This document shows, piece after piece, positions 13,101 through 22,169 of a DNA stretch of 46,000 nucleotides. This DNA is from Bugula neritina. Its lineage: Eukaryota > Bryozoa > Gymnolaemata > Cheilostomatida > Bugulidae. The notes below the pieces were generated by a model, which ran no database searches, was not told the DNA's origin, and worked only from the letters and a program-made list of their open reading frames with translations. The stretch is from positions 10,867,318-10,913,317 of the forward strand of contig OZ037772.1 in assembly GCA_964035545.1 (NCBI GenBank). The letters run 5' to 3'. Numbering within the stretch: position 1 is the stretch's first letter; each line of letters opens with the position of its first letter. The translations under genes and the position numbers were made by a program.

Positions 13101-13627
13101 CAAGTCACTGGAAACAGATATAACTTTGGTTAAAACTCCTCCCCAAGTTGTCATAAGCTTTAGTAATTTAGTGGAAGTTGATTCGCATTAATTCTAATTA
13201 TTCACCAAGTTAGATCACTTCTGCCATAGATATGCTGGTTCTATCACTGCTGGCTAACTCTAATCCCCCACAGGTTTGACAATTTCTACGTATTTATCAT
13301 TACTGGAGTCTAGACTAGTATAACAGTTGGGTTAATGCTATGCATATACTGCAGGGAGAGCTAAAGAAAGCGTATGATGAAATAGACGAACTAAAAGCTA
13401 AGCTGTCTACCTACGAAGCTAAGAATTCAGAGAGTAAAGCTCGTTCACCATCTTCTAATAAACAACCCTTAGAACGGCCAGTTGTCTCTCCTAGAAGTAA
13501 ACCCAACTGGCAGAGAAAAGACGTGTCATCCGAACAGGAAGTGCAGCCATTAAATGAAGATGCCGTGAAACCGAAAGTTGAACCTTCACCTCGTAGGAAA
13601 TCTATTACACGTCACACCGCGATGTAG
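4118..13627 (+). CDS. GPR158/GPR179-like class C orphan G-protein-coupled receptor
   Basis: Eleven exons: 4118-4641, 7067-7178, 8672-8821, 9119-9295, 9550-9618, 10228-10337, 10473-10741, 11160-11298, 12467-12566, 12721-12822, 13355-13627. They join in phase to 2,025 nt (674 aa). Order: signal peptide (residues 1 to about 21); an extracellular Cache-like region containing the family motif TDINQC (about 186-192); a Cys-rich EGF-like segment with GRGFVVGSYVCQC (about 219-231); TM1 about 293-317; TM2 with ELVLFGALLKY; TM3 preceded by FKPSDLTC, the conserved class C cysteine; TM4; a second extracellular loop with C-x4-W (VCALTGW) to pair with it; TM5; TM6; TM7 ending LTVTLVLLIIFCPK; and a cytoplasmic coiled coil starting GELKKAYDEIDELKAKL, as in mammalian GPR158/179. 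Sequons include NST, NVT, NAT and NIS. The tail after TM7 is only about 125 residues, far shorter than in mammals. By family it is a plasma-membrane receptor; mammalian GPR158 binds glycine and scaffolds RGS7-Gbeta5. Ligand and partners here are unknown. A small extracellular exon may be missed in the 7179-8671 intron. Confidence 0.92.
4692..4848 (+). mobile_element. MITE copy (GGTGCAGTA family), TA-flanked
   Basis: It begins TA|GGTGCAGTAATGGAGAAAT and ends in the inverted partner ...ACTCAACTACTGCTCCC. The interior carries the family signature AAAAGCCTGTGTT and GTTATGTTCTCGTAAGAAT. It lies in intron 1 of the receptor gene. The TA next to the left end suggests a Tc1/mariner-type target site, with no coding capacity. 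See also 32199, 33273, 34137, 36722, and the fragments at 14434 and 40481. Confidence 0.75.
5190..5289. repeat. Inverted repeat, ~29-bp arms, long-hairpin potential
   Basis: The left arm AGCAGCACCAAGTTGGAGGT (continuing GACTGAGTGC) and the right arm ACTCAGTCACCCTCAACTCA (continuing GTGCTGCT) are near-perfect inverted copies separated by about 40 bp. It lies in intron 1 of the receptor, so the transcript could fold into a long hairpin. It may be a small palindromic mobile element or a structured RNA; nothing separates these options here. Confidence 0.7.
5346..5586. repeat. 24-bp minisatellite (GTAGTTAGTACTACAGTGTGTACT)
   Basis: About nine to ten copies of a 24-bp unit with small variations (agtgtgtact / agagtgtagt / agagtgtact). 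The unit holds the palindrome AGTACT and the motif CTACAGTGTGTA. It lies in intron 1 of the receptor. The motif recurs in the minisatellites at 33728, 37521 and 41327. Confidence 0.85.
7281..7657. mobile_element. Non-autonomous DNA transposon with ~40-bp terminal inverted repeats
   Basis: The left end ATGCCCCCTACAGTCTACAG (then TCGAAACTCAACTGTGA) matches the inverse of the right end (TCACAGTCAGTTTTGACTGT then AGTCTGTAGGGGGGCAT) over about 40 bp. The 377-bp interior has several GCGTTCAGCG copies in both orientations and no open frame of note. It lies in intron 2 of the receptor gene and differs from the GGTGCAGTA MITE family. The target-site duplication is not clear (TA/TAA at the edges). Confidence 0.75.
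8813..9046. repeat. Minisatellite seeded on the exon 3 splice donor of the receptor gene
   Basis: Exon 3 ends ...CACCCCCT|gtatgtatta. The same string CACCCCCTGTATGTATTA recurs 27 bp later, and degenerate versions (tacacccc..tgtatgtatt; tacactccctacatttgttt) continue at 25-31 bp spacing to about 9046. The array therefore contains several copies of the real donor (gtatgt at 8822, 8849, about 9008 and 9036). Use of the second donor would add an in-frame stop (the added codons end CTG TAG). Confidence 0.8.
10781..11073. repeat. Imperfect direct duplication within intron 7 of the receptor
   Basis: The segment starting ATCTTATAACTCGCTG at 10781 (about 145 bp) recurs at 10945-11073. Shared blocks include TAAGTTGATAGTTG, ATAGACTTTCATGTCATTTT and CGGAATAAT. 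No coding content is seen. Confidence 0.75.
12150..12456. repeat. ~22-bp minisatellite (TTCACACAGAGTTAAGGCTG)
   Basis: About 13 degenerate copies of a roughly 22-bp unit fill the 3' third of the intron before the TM7 exon. The array stops about 10 bp before the acceptor (gagttatgttttatag|) at 12467, so its last copy forms the upstream part of the splice-acceptor region. Confidence 0.8.
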
Positions 13628-15135
13628 CTTCTTTTAGTTTTGATTTTTTTTTCAGGTGTTGACTGTATTGTATACATTATGTCTTTAGCTATTTACTGTA
13701 CTATACATACTCTGTCTTCAAGTGTATCATATAAATTTTATTTTCAGTTTTTGACTGTATTGTATACATACTCTGCCTAAACAGTAGAATATGTACAGAA
13801 TATTATATACTATTTTAAATACTATATAATGACAACCGTTTGACTGCTTTTTCTGGGATTTTCCCATTCATTTTGCTGATTTAATCATACTTCTGTATAA
13901 CTTATTTATATGTCATAATATTCTTGTAAAACTTAAGTTTTTGAGCAGTTAACTACAACTACATTTTTTCTAGGAGTAAGTCGCGTGTTTCGAGTATAGA
14001 TCTGAATACTTGCATTCATGTTATTTTTTACTCGAGTCACGTGTATTCAATTTTAAACACTCTATTTTACCTGAATTAATTATTTAGAAGCATAAATTTG
14101 TAGCTATTTTATCATTATTTTCCAGTCAATTTTGATACTTCTATAGTGTTACCAGTCAACTTTTATAATACTATGTTGTCATCAGGCAATACCGGACTCT
14201 TCCTTTCTAGTCTATTTTTGCTAATTATTATTTCTATCTAGCAGGTATGTATCATGTTTAAGCAATTTTTTTCTAGTCAATTTTATAATTACCACTTATT
14301 TGATGTTTTTACAAGTTTCTTGCGGCTTTTATATATATATTGGTAATTTCATTGTTGTGTTACATTGATAGCTTATTATTGAAATATACACATCTTGTCT
14401 TCATTGTATCAGAAATTTGATTTCTATCATTTAGGTGCAGTAGTGGAGTAACACAATAGCCTAAGCTCTTAAAATTTGGTTTATGAAATGTAGAAAACAT
14501 GGCTAAACTTATTTTTGTGAAATTTACTGAACTAAGGCATTGAGAATACTCAACAATTTTCAATAAAATTGTGATAAAAATCCATGATAAAGAATGAAAG
14601 GTGAAATCTACTGTAAATAGAACATACACCAACTAGTTAGGATTGAAAAATATTTTATTTTTATATGTTAAGTGGCCCAGTAGGGTTCCAACTCGTAAAA
14701 TAGACTAGAGTATTTTGATTTGCTGATTTCTAAAGCGAATGAATAAAAAAAATCCAAAAGTAGGTCAAATATACTATTCTAAAGAACAACACTTATATGC
14801 ATAAAAGCCACTGCTGAATGATTTCAAAGCTATATAATTGGTAAAAGCCATGCTAGCTTGCTCATAAAATTTGACTCATAAAACTGGTATAATTTCCTAC
14901 TGAAGGTAAAATTTAAAAGAAGTTTTTTTCACTATTATTCACAACTATGCATATATAATAGTAAATATTTTGATTCACGAAATTATTAATAGTAAAAGTT
15001 GCTACATATTGTCGACTTGCTCTTTCAACAATAATTAGAATATATTTACGGAAAATAAAAGGCGATTGTTGGAGTCTCGTCATTGTTAGGTCTTCACTTG
15101 GGATTTGACTATCAAACAGCTGTCTTGGGAAGAGA
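13628..15135. other. Intergenic region between the receptor and CIMIP2B-like genes
   Basis: AT-rich and without coding exons. A duplicated segment (about 13655-13690 and 13742-13775; shared GACTGTATTGTATACAT) and a MITE fragment at 14434 lie here. A canonical AATAAA occurs at 14562-14567, some 935 bp after the receptor stop; it could be its polyadenylation signal but is not otherwise supported. Confidence 0.4.
14434..14530 (-). mobile_element. MITE fragment (GGTGCAGTA family)
   Basis: TA|GGTGCAGTAGTGGAGTAA followed by AATAGCCTAAGCTC matches the inverse of the right end of the copies at 4692 and 36722. The opposite terminus is not recognisable, so this looks truncated or heavily diverged; its far boundary is approximate. 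Confidence 0.5.
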
Positions 15136-18100
15136 ATGGTGGGTACTGAAAGAGATAAGGCTGATAACAACTATCACATACCTGGGTACGCCTATATAAT
15201 CATCTGTTGATTACCATAACATGTCCAATTAATTTTACTTTTAACATGCTTTTATAAATGAGATATTTAATTTTTAAGTAGGAACTTAGCTTAAGTGAGA
15301 GGCATTTTTCAACTGTGAAATGAATCAATATTATTAAAACTGAGACTTGGGTTTAAGTTGAAGAGATAATCAATTAATTCTTATAAATTTGTAAGTTTGA
15401 TAACAAAAACAACATTATAGATATCAATATGACAAAAACTGATAAAAAATTGTGTTGACTTTAGCATTATTTTCCCTTTTGGGTGAAAATGTAATAAGTA
15501 AAACCATAATTTCTTTTCAAACAGGAGTCAACAGACAATTTCTGTTTTCATTATAAACAATTTCCATTCACCTAAAGATAACAAAACAAAAGCAAAACAT
15601 GATCATGCTGGTGCGATATTACATTTTTGGTGGCTAATACTAGAAGTGCCGGTGATGTTATTCATATGCAGTTCACAGTCTATCTTTTTTCTGTAGATAT
15701 GATGGTCATGTGCCTCAGCTCCAATACAAATGTGGAAGAGGGTTCGCCCACACCACCCACAAACTGCTATCTGATCCAAACGTGGATAAATCCCCAAACT
15801 CTCTCCTTCCAGATATTCAAAGTTGCAGGTGACAGAATATAATATACTCTAGTAATATAGTAATATAATACAGCATAGTATTATATTATATAGTAATATA
15901 ATATAGTGTAGTAATATAATATGATACAATACTATAATATGCAATAATATAATATACTATAGTACTATAATGTATAAGTAATAAAATATGATATAGTATT
16001 ATAATGTTGTAATAAAATACAGTATAGTAATATAATATAGTAATAAAATACAATATCGTATCATATAGTATAGTAATATAATATAATATATTGACATAAC
16101 ATATAACAATACAATGTTATAAGATGATTATATTGTATTCTAGTAATATATCACTATTATAATATAATGTAGTAATATAGTGTAATAATACAGTGATATA
16201 ACATTCTAGTAATATGATAATATAATATAAAAATATTTTAGTAATATAACAAGTACAATGTTTTATAGATATGAGAGTCAAGTAGAAGAACGCAAGAGAA
16301 ATATCCTAAAATACCGTACAGGAAGTTATGGTGATCAGCGTCTGGTGTTTCCCCTAGTCCCCGGATATACAGGTACAACCTAGGGGTGCCATATCTACAC
16401 TTACTTTATTCTATAACATTATTTGCAGAGTATATCTGCTGTGTTTTATAGCAGCTGCAACATCAAAATTAATTAACTTGAGGATGTCATTTTTTTCTTC
16501 ACAAATACTGCAGATTCTTTAATATTTTTATACTATATGCTGCTCTACACAAGAAAGGCTCACATTTCTAAGCTGAATGGATTTTTCATTTGATGTTTGG
16601 AAACAGTTGCATAGAATGAAGCCACAATCATAAGTTCATGCAAATATAGTCACCACGAAGTCTCTTGGAGTATTCATTTGTGGAGAAGCTATGAAAACAC
16701 AATAATAATATATTTTGTTATGTAATCGTATTTCGCTACACACAGGTGTGATACCACGAGAGAACAACTACCCAGGAAAGACGTTTGCACAATCTTCTCT
16801 AAGTGCCCTCGCAGAGTTTGAGGTTTCACAGAGGTACGAGAGGGAGAAGCGACGACGTCTGCAAGCTCTGACTCATCCCCAGTGTGACTCATCATCTTCT
16901 GCTAATTCTACAGAACCTGCAGACGTACGTATTAGTCTGAGAAATCTGCCCTCTAATTCTTAGAGTGTAATGAGTAGCACTATAATAGTCTGGGAAATTA
17001 GCAAAAATTAGTCATTGGGCACCTTTCACAGGCGTAGTCCTGAGTGGGTGGCGAGGCAAATTCATTCATTGTTAGCATAAATATTGAAAACTTGTTCAAG
17101 GACAGACAACTCTTTATCAGTTTAGTCTCCTAAGAGTAGAAACAATGTAGTATTGCGTTAACTGTGTTTGAAGTTTAAATTAATTTATAAGTTTGTTGCC
17201 TTTAGCAAACTTCACAGCAGACTCTTGGGTATAGCATCAGTTCTTAATAAAATATGGGGCAGAAGAATTCTCTGTTTTTAAAAATTTTAACTTAAAACCT
17301 AAGCTTGATGGGGTGAAGGTTAAACAGCTTTTGTGTAAAAGAAGAAGCTCATTGTTTTTAATTAATTAACTTATCATTAAAATGGACTTCAATTTATAAT
17401 TATTGAAACACTTTATAAGTGCAATTAGATGCATAATTATGCTAATTAGCATTTAGGAGCAGCTCACATCTGAATTAGTACATGACTGTGTTTTTCCTAG
17501 CTGTGTTTGTTTTAAAAATAATCACGTCATTTTTCGACATTGCCAAGCTACAATATATTGCAACTTTTTGCTAAAATAGGAAACTAGAGGTTTGTGGTAA
17601 CTCAGATAATCTGTAATTATAAGTAGTGAATAGTGTTATGAAGCTGTAATTAAACGACATGCAAATGTACTTCCACTTTTACGGAATATTTATGTCGCCA
17701 AACAATTTAGCTCTGTTAGATCAAGTTTCTAGCTGTAAATTTAGAGCTTTTACGGATACTTACTTTTAAAACTTACACCGTACCATAAAACATATAGCCA
17801 TTTACACCCCAACTCAAACAACTAGTGAATCAAAACTTACCTACCTTATGTGTTCTCCAGCAGTGTTATATAATATAGCTAAATTCACAAAGTTACCTTT
17901 TCATGTACTAAATTTTTAGTAATCATAGTTACTATATATGAATTTTTGTTGATGTTTTAGTTAAAAGTCAACCAGCCATTACGAAGGATTCGGCCGGATA
18001 TGACACCTTATGTTTCTAAGAAGCCGTATTGTATAAACGAGAGTCCATTTGAAATGCAGAATCCTGACCCAGAGAAAAGATTTATGTCTGGTAAATCACT

Positions 18101-19570
18101 AAATTAAAACTTATATAATTAAATGGGGTACATACTCAGTTACACACGCACATGCAAACATATATATATTACAGCTATGTATTTGATTTTAATAATAATA
18201 TTTCCATAATAAACGTATAGACTTGAGTTAACTTTCATTAGACATTTGGTTTCAGATAATAATGAGTAAAAATATATAAATTTATGAAGTAAGTAAGAAA
18301 AACTTACATTTGTATAAAATTTATTGGTAATACCTTGACAAATGAATACAGTGGTCTAATGTTCAACACATTGCACACATTTGTCATGTATATTGATATC
18401 ATATTTACAGGGTATATGGGGTTTGTACCGAGGTCTCACGAGTTCTTTGGTATGGACTATGCGGGGGCTACTCATGCGGCCCTCAATAGATTCACAGATA
18501 GCCTGAAAAGGCAGAAGGTTGTTCTCTCCACACCCGTAAGTAGTCTGCTTTAACACTCAGTGCTCAGTTTGAGCAGCAAAGTTGTATAACTTTCAACTTG
18601 TTCATTGGGTCAGCTGATTGAGCATGACATCTGTTGCAGGTGGAGTTACACAGGGCACCTGTTTCGTGTGTCACAGATACCAAGTTATACCCAGAAACAA
18701 GTGGTTTGGTTCCTAAATACACCGGCCATGTACCAGGTACCTCTTAATGTCTGATTTCTTTTATTTTAGGTGTAAATTGATTTCTTTCCCATGCATCCAA
18801 TTGTTATGTTCTATTAGAAATTTAGGCCAACAATGTCATACTTTAGTTTTAAAGGAATCTATGTAATGTCTAAACCCCCTATTTAACTGTTAATGACATT
18901 ACTCTAGGATCCTGATCAATATCCACATATCATAGATTATAGCCTTTTTGCTCTGGAAAATGTGGACTTATACTTTTTTAACTTCAATAATATTTTTTCT
19001 ATTATTAAGTTTTTTATTAAATAAATTTGCTTGCTGAAACATATTGTTCTATATAAATTATATATATTATGCTGAAATAGGTCATATTTTATGCATGCAA
19101 TAAGCATATAACTGTAGTATATATGCATGGGTATTACTTTATGTTATAATATGCCCTATAATAATTAGTGTAAGTGTTAATTCATTTTATTGTATATATT
19201 AAAATATTTATCGCTATATTACTGCCTAGTGTAGATATATAAACTCATGCAAGTTTATAGTTGCTATCCCTGTGAGAACCCTTTATGAAAAAGGAAGTAA
19301 TTATGACTGGATGCTCTTCCTAACATCAGGTTAAAACGGTGATCTCGTGTTTACTAAGCCAGTGCTGTAACCCCTAAACTTCAGCTGCTAATGCAGATAT
19401 ATATTACTATATAACTCATATCTTCTTCTAGTATTATTCTACATTCTGCAGGAGAAAGGTTCAAGTTTGGCCAGACGTTCTTCCAGAGCACAGAGAATGC
19501 AGCAGACAGGTTTACCCCAGACAAGCTATTGTGGAGCCACCAGCTTAAGACAACTCTTATTTCACAGTAA
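15136..19570 (+). CDS. CIMIP2B: Ciliary microtubule inner protein 2B (FAM166B/CIMIP2B) ortholog
   Basis: Eight exons: 15136-15185, 15697-15828, 16269-16372, 16746-16924, 17961-18090, 18411-18535, 18640-18736, 19452-19570. All join in phase to 936 nt (311 aa; human FAM166B is about 275). The ATG at 15136 is the first after an in-frame stop, and the short first exon ends NNYHIPG. Four repeats of the DUF2475 type follow: YDGHVPQLQYKCG (about residues 18-30), VPGYTGVIPRENNYPGKTF, GYMGFVPRSHEFFGMDYAGA and YTGHVPGERFKFGQTF near the C terminus. The segment SPFEMQNPDPEKRFMSGYMG is strikingly like human FAM166B (recalled, not searched). Family knowledge: it lies in the lumen of axonemal doublet microtubules and stabilises motile cilia; it is not an enzyme. 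Intron 2 is entirely an AT-rich repeat. No nearby polyadenylation signal was recognised. Confidence 0.92.
15836..16262. repeat. AT-rich tandem array (TAGTAATATAATA) filling CIMIP2B intron 2
   Basis: Degenerate units of taatataatatagta fill almost the whole 440-bp intron, starting 8 bp after the donor at 15829 and ending about 7 bp before the acceptor at 16269. It resembles the ESS2 intron 6 array at 39119-39490 in composition. Confidence 0.8.
19234..19388 (-). mobile_element. tRNA-derived SINE copy 1 (diverged)
   Basis: On the minus strand it starts AGCAGCTGAAGTTTAGGGGT, the tRNA-like head with an A-box region, then TAGTAAACACGAGATCACCG. It shares the body TGTTAGGAAGAGCATCCAGT with the copies at 35481 and 36683 and ends in the tail CAGGGATAGCAACTATAAAC. 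It lies in the last intron of the CIMIP2B gene, in the opposite orientation to transcription. Confidence 0.7.
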
Positions 19571-19959
19571 ACTGTACGATATGTCACCAGCATTACCCCC
19601 CAGTTTGGGTGTTGACTGTAGTGTATCAATATATGTATGGAAATACATCAAAGAAGTGTGCGAATTTAGAAATTTATGTGAAGGATTCTTAGGTCTGTAG
19701 AATGTTCAATACATGTTCAAATACACAATCTTTCATGCACTTTTATTATTTGAACTGTAAATTAGGTTATTTGATGGCTAGAAGTTATTTATTTGACCAG
19801 TTTTTTAAACTCTATTTGTATGTAAATATGTTTCAATACAATTTGCATTAGGTGTAATCATGTTTATATATAGCTCAAACATTATTTAAACGCCCAAAAG
19901 GTTACTTTAATGAGCAGTCATGTGAGTATTTAAGGATGAAGGCCTTTTAACTAAAAGTT

Positions 19960-21250
19960 TAAATTATAATTACCCTTTGAAAATGGCAAAACTTGGCAAG
20001 TTACAATATTCACTTGACCAATCAGATGCGTGCTTTTTGATTTGTGTTTAGCCTATCACAATGCTCATAACATTCTGAGTTGTTATCTCACCTTACATAT
20101 TGTATTATAATTATATATAATTACCCTTTGAAAATGGCAAAACTTGGCAAGTTACAATATTCACTTGACCAATCACGTGAGTGCTTTTTGATTTGTGTTT
20201 AGCCTATCACAATGCTTATAACATTCTGAGTTGTTATCTCACCTTACATATTGTATTATAATTACATATAATTACCCTTTGAAAATGGCAAAACTTGGCA
20301 AGTTAAAATATTCATTTGACCAATCAGGTTCGTGCTTTTTGATTTGTGTTTAGCCTATCACAACGCTTATAACATTGTGACTTGTTTTTTCAACTTATGT
20401 TGTATTGTAATTGCATATAATTACCCTTTGAAAATGGTAAAATTTGGCAAGCTACAATATTCATTTGACCAATCAGATTTGTGCTTTTTGATTTGTGTTT
20501 AGCCTATCACAACGCTTATAACATTCTGACTTGTTTTTTCAACTTATGTTGTATTATAATTACATATAATTACCCTTTGAAAATGGCAAAACTTGGCAAG
20601 TTACAATATTCACTTGACCAATCAGGTGTGTGCTTTTTGATTTGTGTTTAGCCTATCACAATGCTTATAACATTCTGACTTGTTATCTCACCTTACATAT
20701 TGTATTATAATTACATATAATTACCCTTTGAAAATGGCAAAACTTGGCAAGTTACAATATTCATTTGACCAACCAGATTTGTGCTCTTAGATTTGTGTTT
20801 AGCCTATCACAATGCTTATAACATTCTGACTTGTTTTTTCACCTTACATATTGTATTCTAATTACATATAATTACCCTTTGAAAGTGGCAAAACTTGGCA
20901 AGTTACAATATTCATTTGACCAATCACGTGAGTGCTTTTTGATTTGTGTTTAGCCTATCACAATGCTTATAACATTCTGACTTGTTTTTTCACTTTACAT
21001 ATTGTATTATAATTACATATAATTACCCTTTGAAAATGGCAAAACTTGGCAAGTTAAAATATTCATTTGACCAATCAGATTTGTGCTCTTAGATTTGTGT
21101 TTAGCCTATCACAATGCTTATAACATTCTGAGTTGTTATCTCACCCTACATATTGTATTATAATTACATATAATTACCCTTTGAAAATGGCAAAACTTGG
21201 CAAGTTACAATATTCATTTGATCAATCAGGTTTGTGCTTTTTGATTTGTG
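19960..21250. repeat. Satellite array, nine units of about 149-151 bp
   Basis: Units can be counted by TACCCTTTGAAAATGGCAAA at 19971, 20122, 20273, 20422, 20571, 20722, 20873, 21024 and 21175, a spacing of 149-151 bp. Each unit also has ATTTGTGTTTAGCCTATCAC and a CCAAT-type motif (GACCAATCAG, or GACCAATCACGTGAG in two units, which adds an E-box). Copies are highly alike, which implies recent amplification or homogenisation. Confidence 0.95.
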
Positions 21251-21549
21251 TTATAATTACATATAATATTCCCAAAATAATAATAATGCATAGTATTCAC
21301 ATATATAGAAATATGAATTCACATAGACATGTAAATAATATACATAATTATTACACCATAAGCATGTGTATACTATATAATTATAATAAATCCTATTATA
21401 TGAATAAGTAAATGCAAAATTTAGCAAAGAATATAATATAATAACTGGCCAGACACATAAAAGAAAAAGACTGAAAAGAAAGCTTGTAGGAATTAACTGT
21501 TGGGTGTAGCATCTGTCCCTAGGTTCTGACATTTATGCATAGAAAGGGG

Positions 21550-21693
21550 ACCACAGTCTATCATCTATGTTAACGGAGGAGGTAATTAAAAGGGGTGTGT
21601 ATTTCAACTCAGTAGATGATATACCATCACAACTATTTCAATAAAGGGTAATTAAAAGGGGCGTGTTTTTCAACATAGATTATAGACTGTGAT
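21550..21693. mobile_element. Short palindromic element with ~22-bp inverted ends
   Basis: ACCACAGTCTATCATCTATG at 21550 is the inverse of CATAGATTATAGACTGTGAT ending at 21693. Between them GGTAATTAAAAGGGGTGTGT is present twice as a direct repeat (about 21591 and 21646; second copy GGGGCGTGT). Total about 144 bp with no coding capacity. Probably a MITE; no target-site duplication was identified. Confidence 0.6.
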
Positions 21694-21764
21694 TCTTACC
21701 ATTGCATATTTTATACTAAAAGTAGGGGAGGGTAGAATGCCAGCCTAGGTCACAGTGCACAGTT

Positions 21765-21770
21765 TTTATT
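21765..21770 (-). promoter_or_regulatory. Candidate polyadenylation signal of the zinc-finger gene
   Basis: AATAAA on the minus strand, about 400 bp downstream of the stop codon at 22170-22172. Position and hexamer fit; there is no transcript evidence. Confidence 0.3.
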
Positions 21771-22169
21771 CCTAAAGTTTAGACTAGAAATGTGTATACA
21801 AGTTTTGATTAAATACTATAATAATCTCAAATGACTAGATCTACTAGTTTTCAACAGCTAGTTACCTACTGCTAAGCATTTTGACACTTTATAGCATAGT
21901 AATGACAAATTGGCAATGTCTGGTTAGTCTGGTAGACTTTGCAGATAACTTTTAGAGCTGCTTGCAAGTGCAATTAGCAACTGGCATTGCTCTAAACTTA
22001 ATTATAATCTTACAATTATCTTTACATCGTCATCCAAGATAAAAGGTCCAATGACGCTACGTCTTGTTAGCAGACGAATGAGACTCGGCGAGCCAACATC
22101 ATTAGAGAGTAATTGATTACATCGTCACCCAAACAGGATGTAACTATGTCCACGTAAAGTCTAACTCCC

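Larger units (their letters stand above)
19571..22169. other. Intergenic region between two convergent genes
   Basis: The 3' ends of the CIMIP2B-like gene (+) and the zinc-finger gene (-) face each other here. About half of the region is a 150-bp satellite (19960-21250); a palindromic element lies at 21550-21693. No coding exon was found. An AATAAA on the minus strand at 21770-21765, about 400 bp after the zinc-finger stop, is the best polyadenylation candidate. Confidence 0.5.

Noticed and set aside
15603-15842. Open frames in other frames and strand over CIMIP2B exon 2
   Set aside because: Only the frame giving YDGHVPQLQYKCG joins exon 1 (...HIPG) and exon 3 in phase and matches the family.
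19960-21250. Regular repeats resembling a CRISPR array
   Set aside because: Units are about 150 bp and contiguous with no unique spacers, and the window is clearly animal nuclear DNA.
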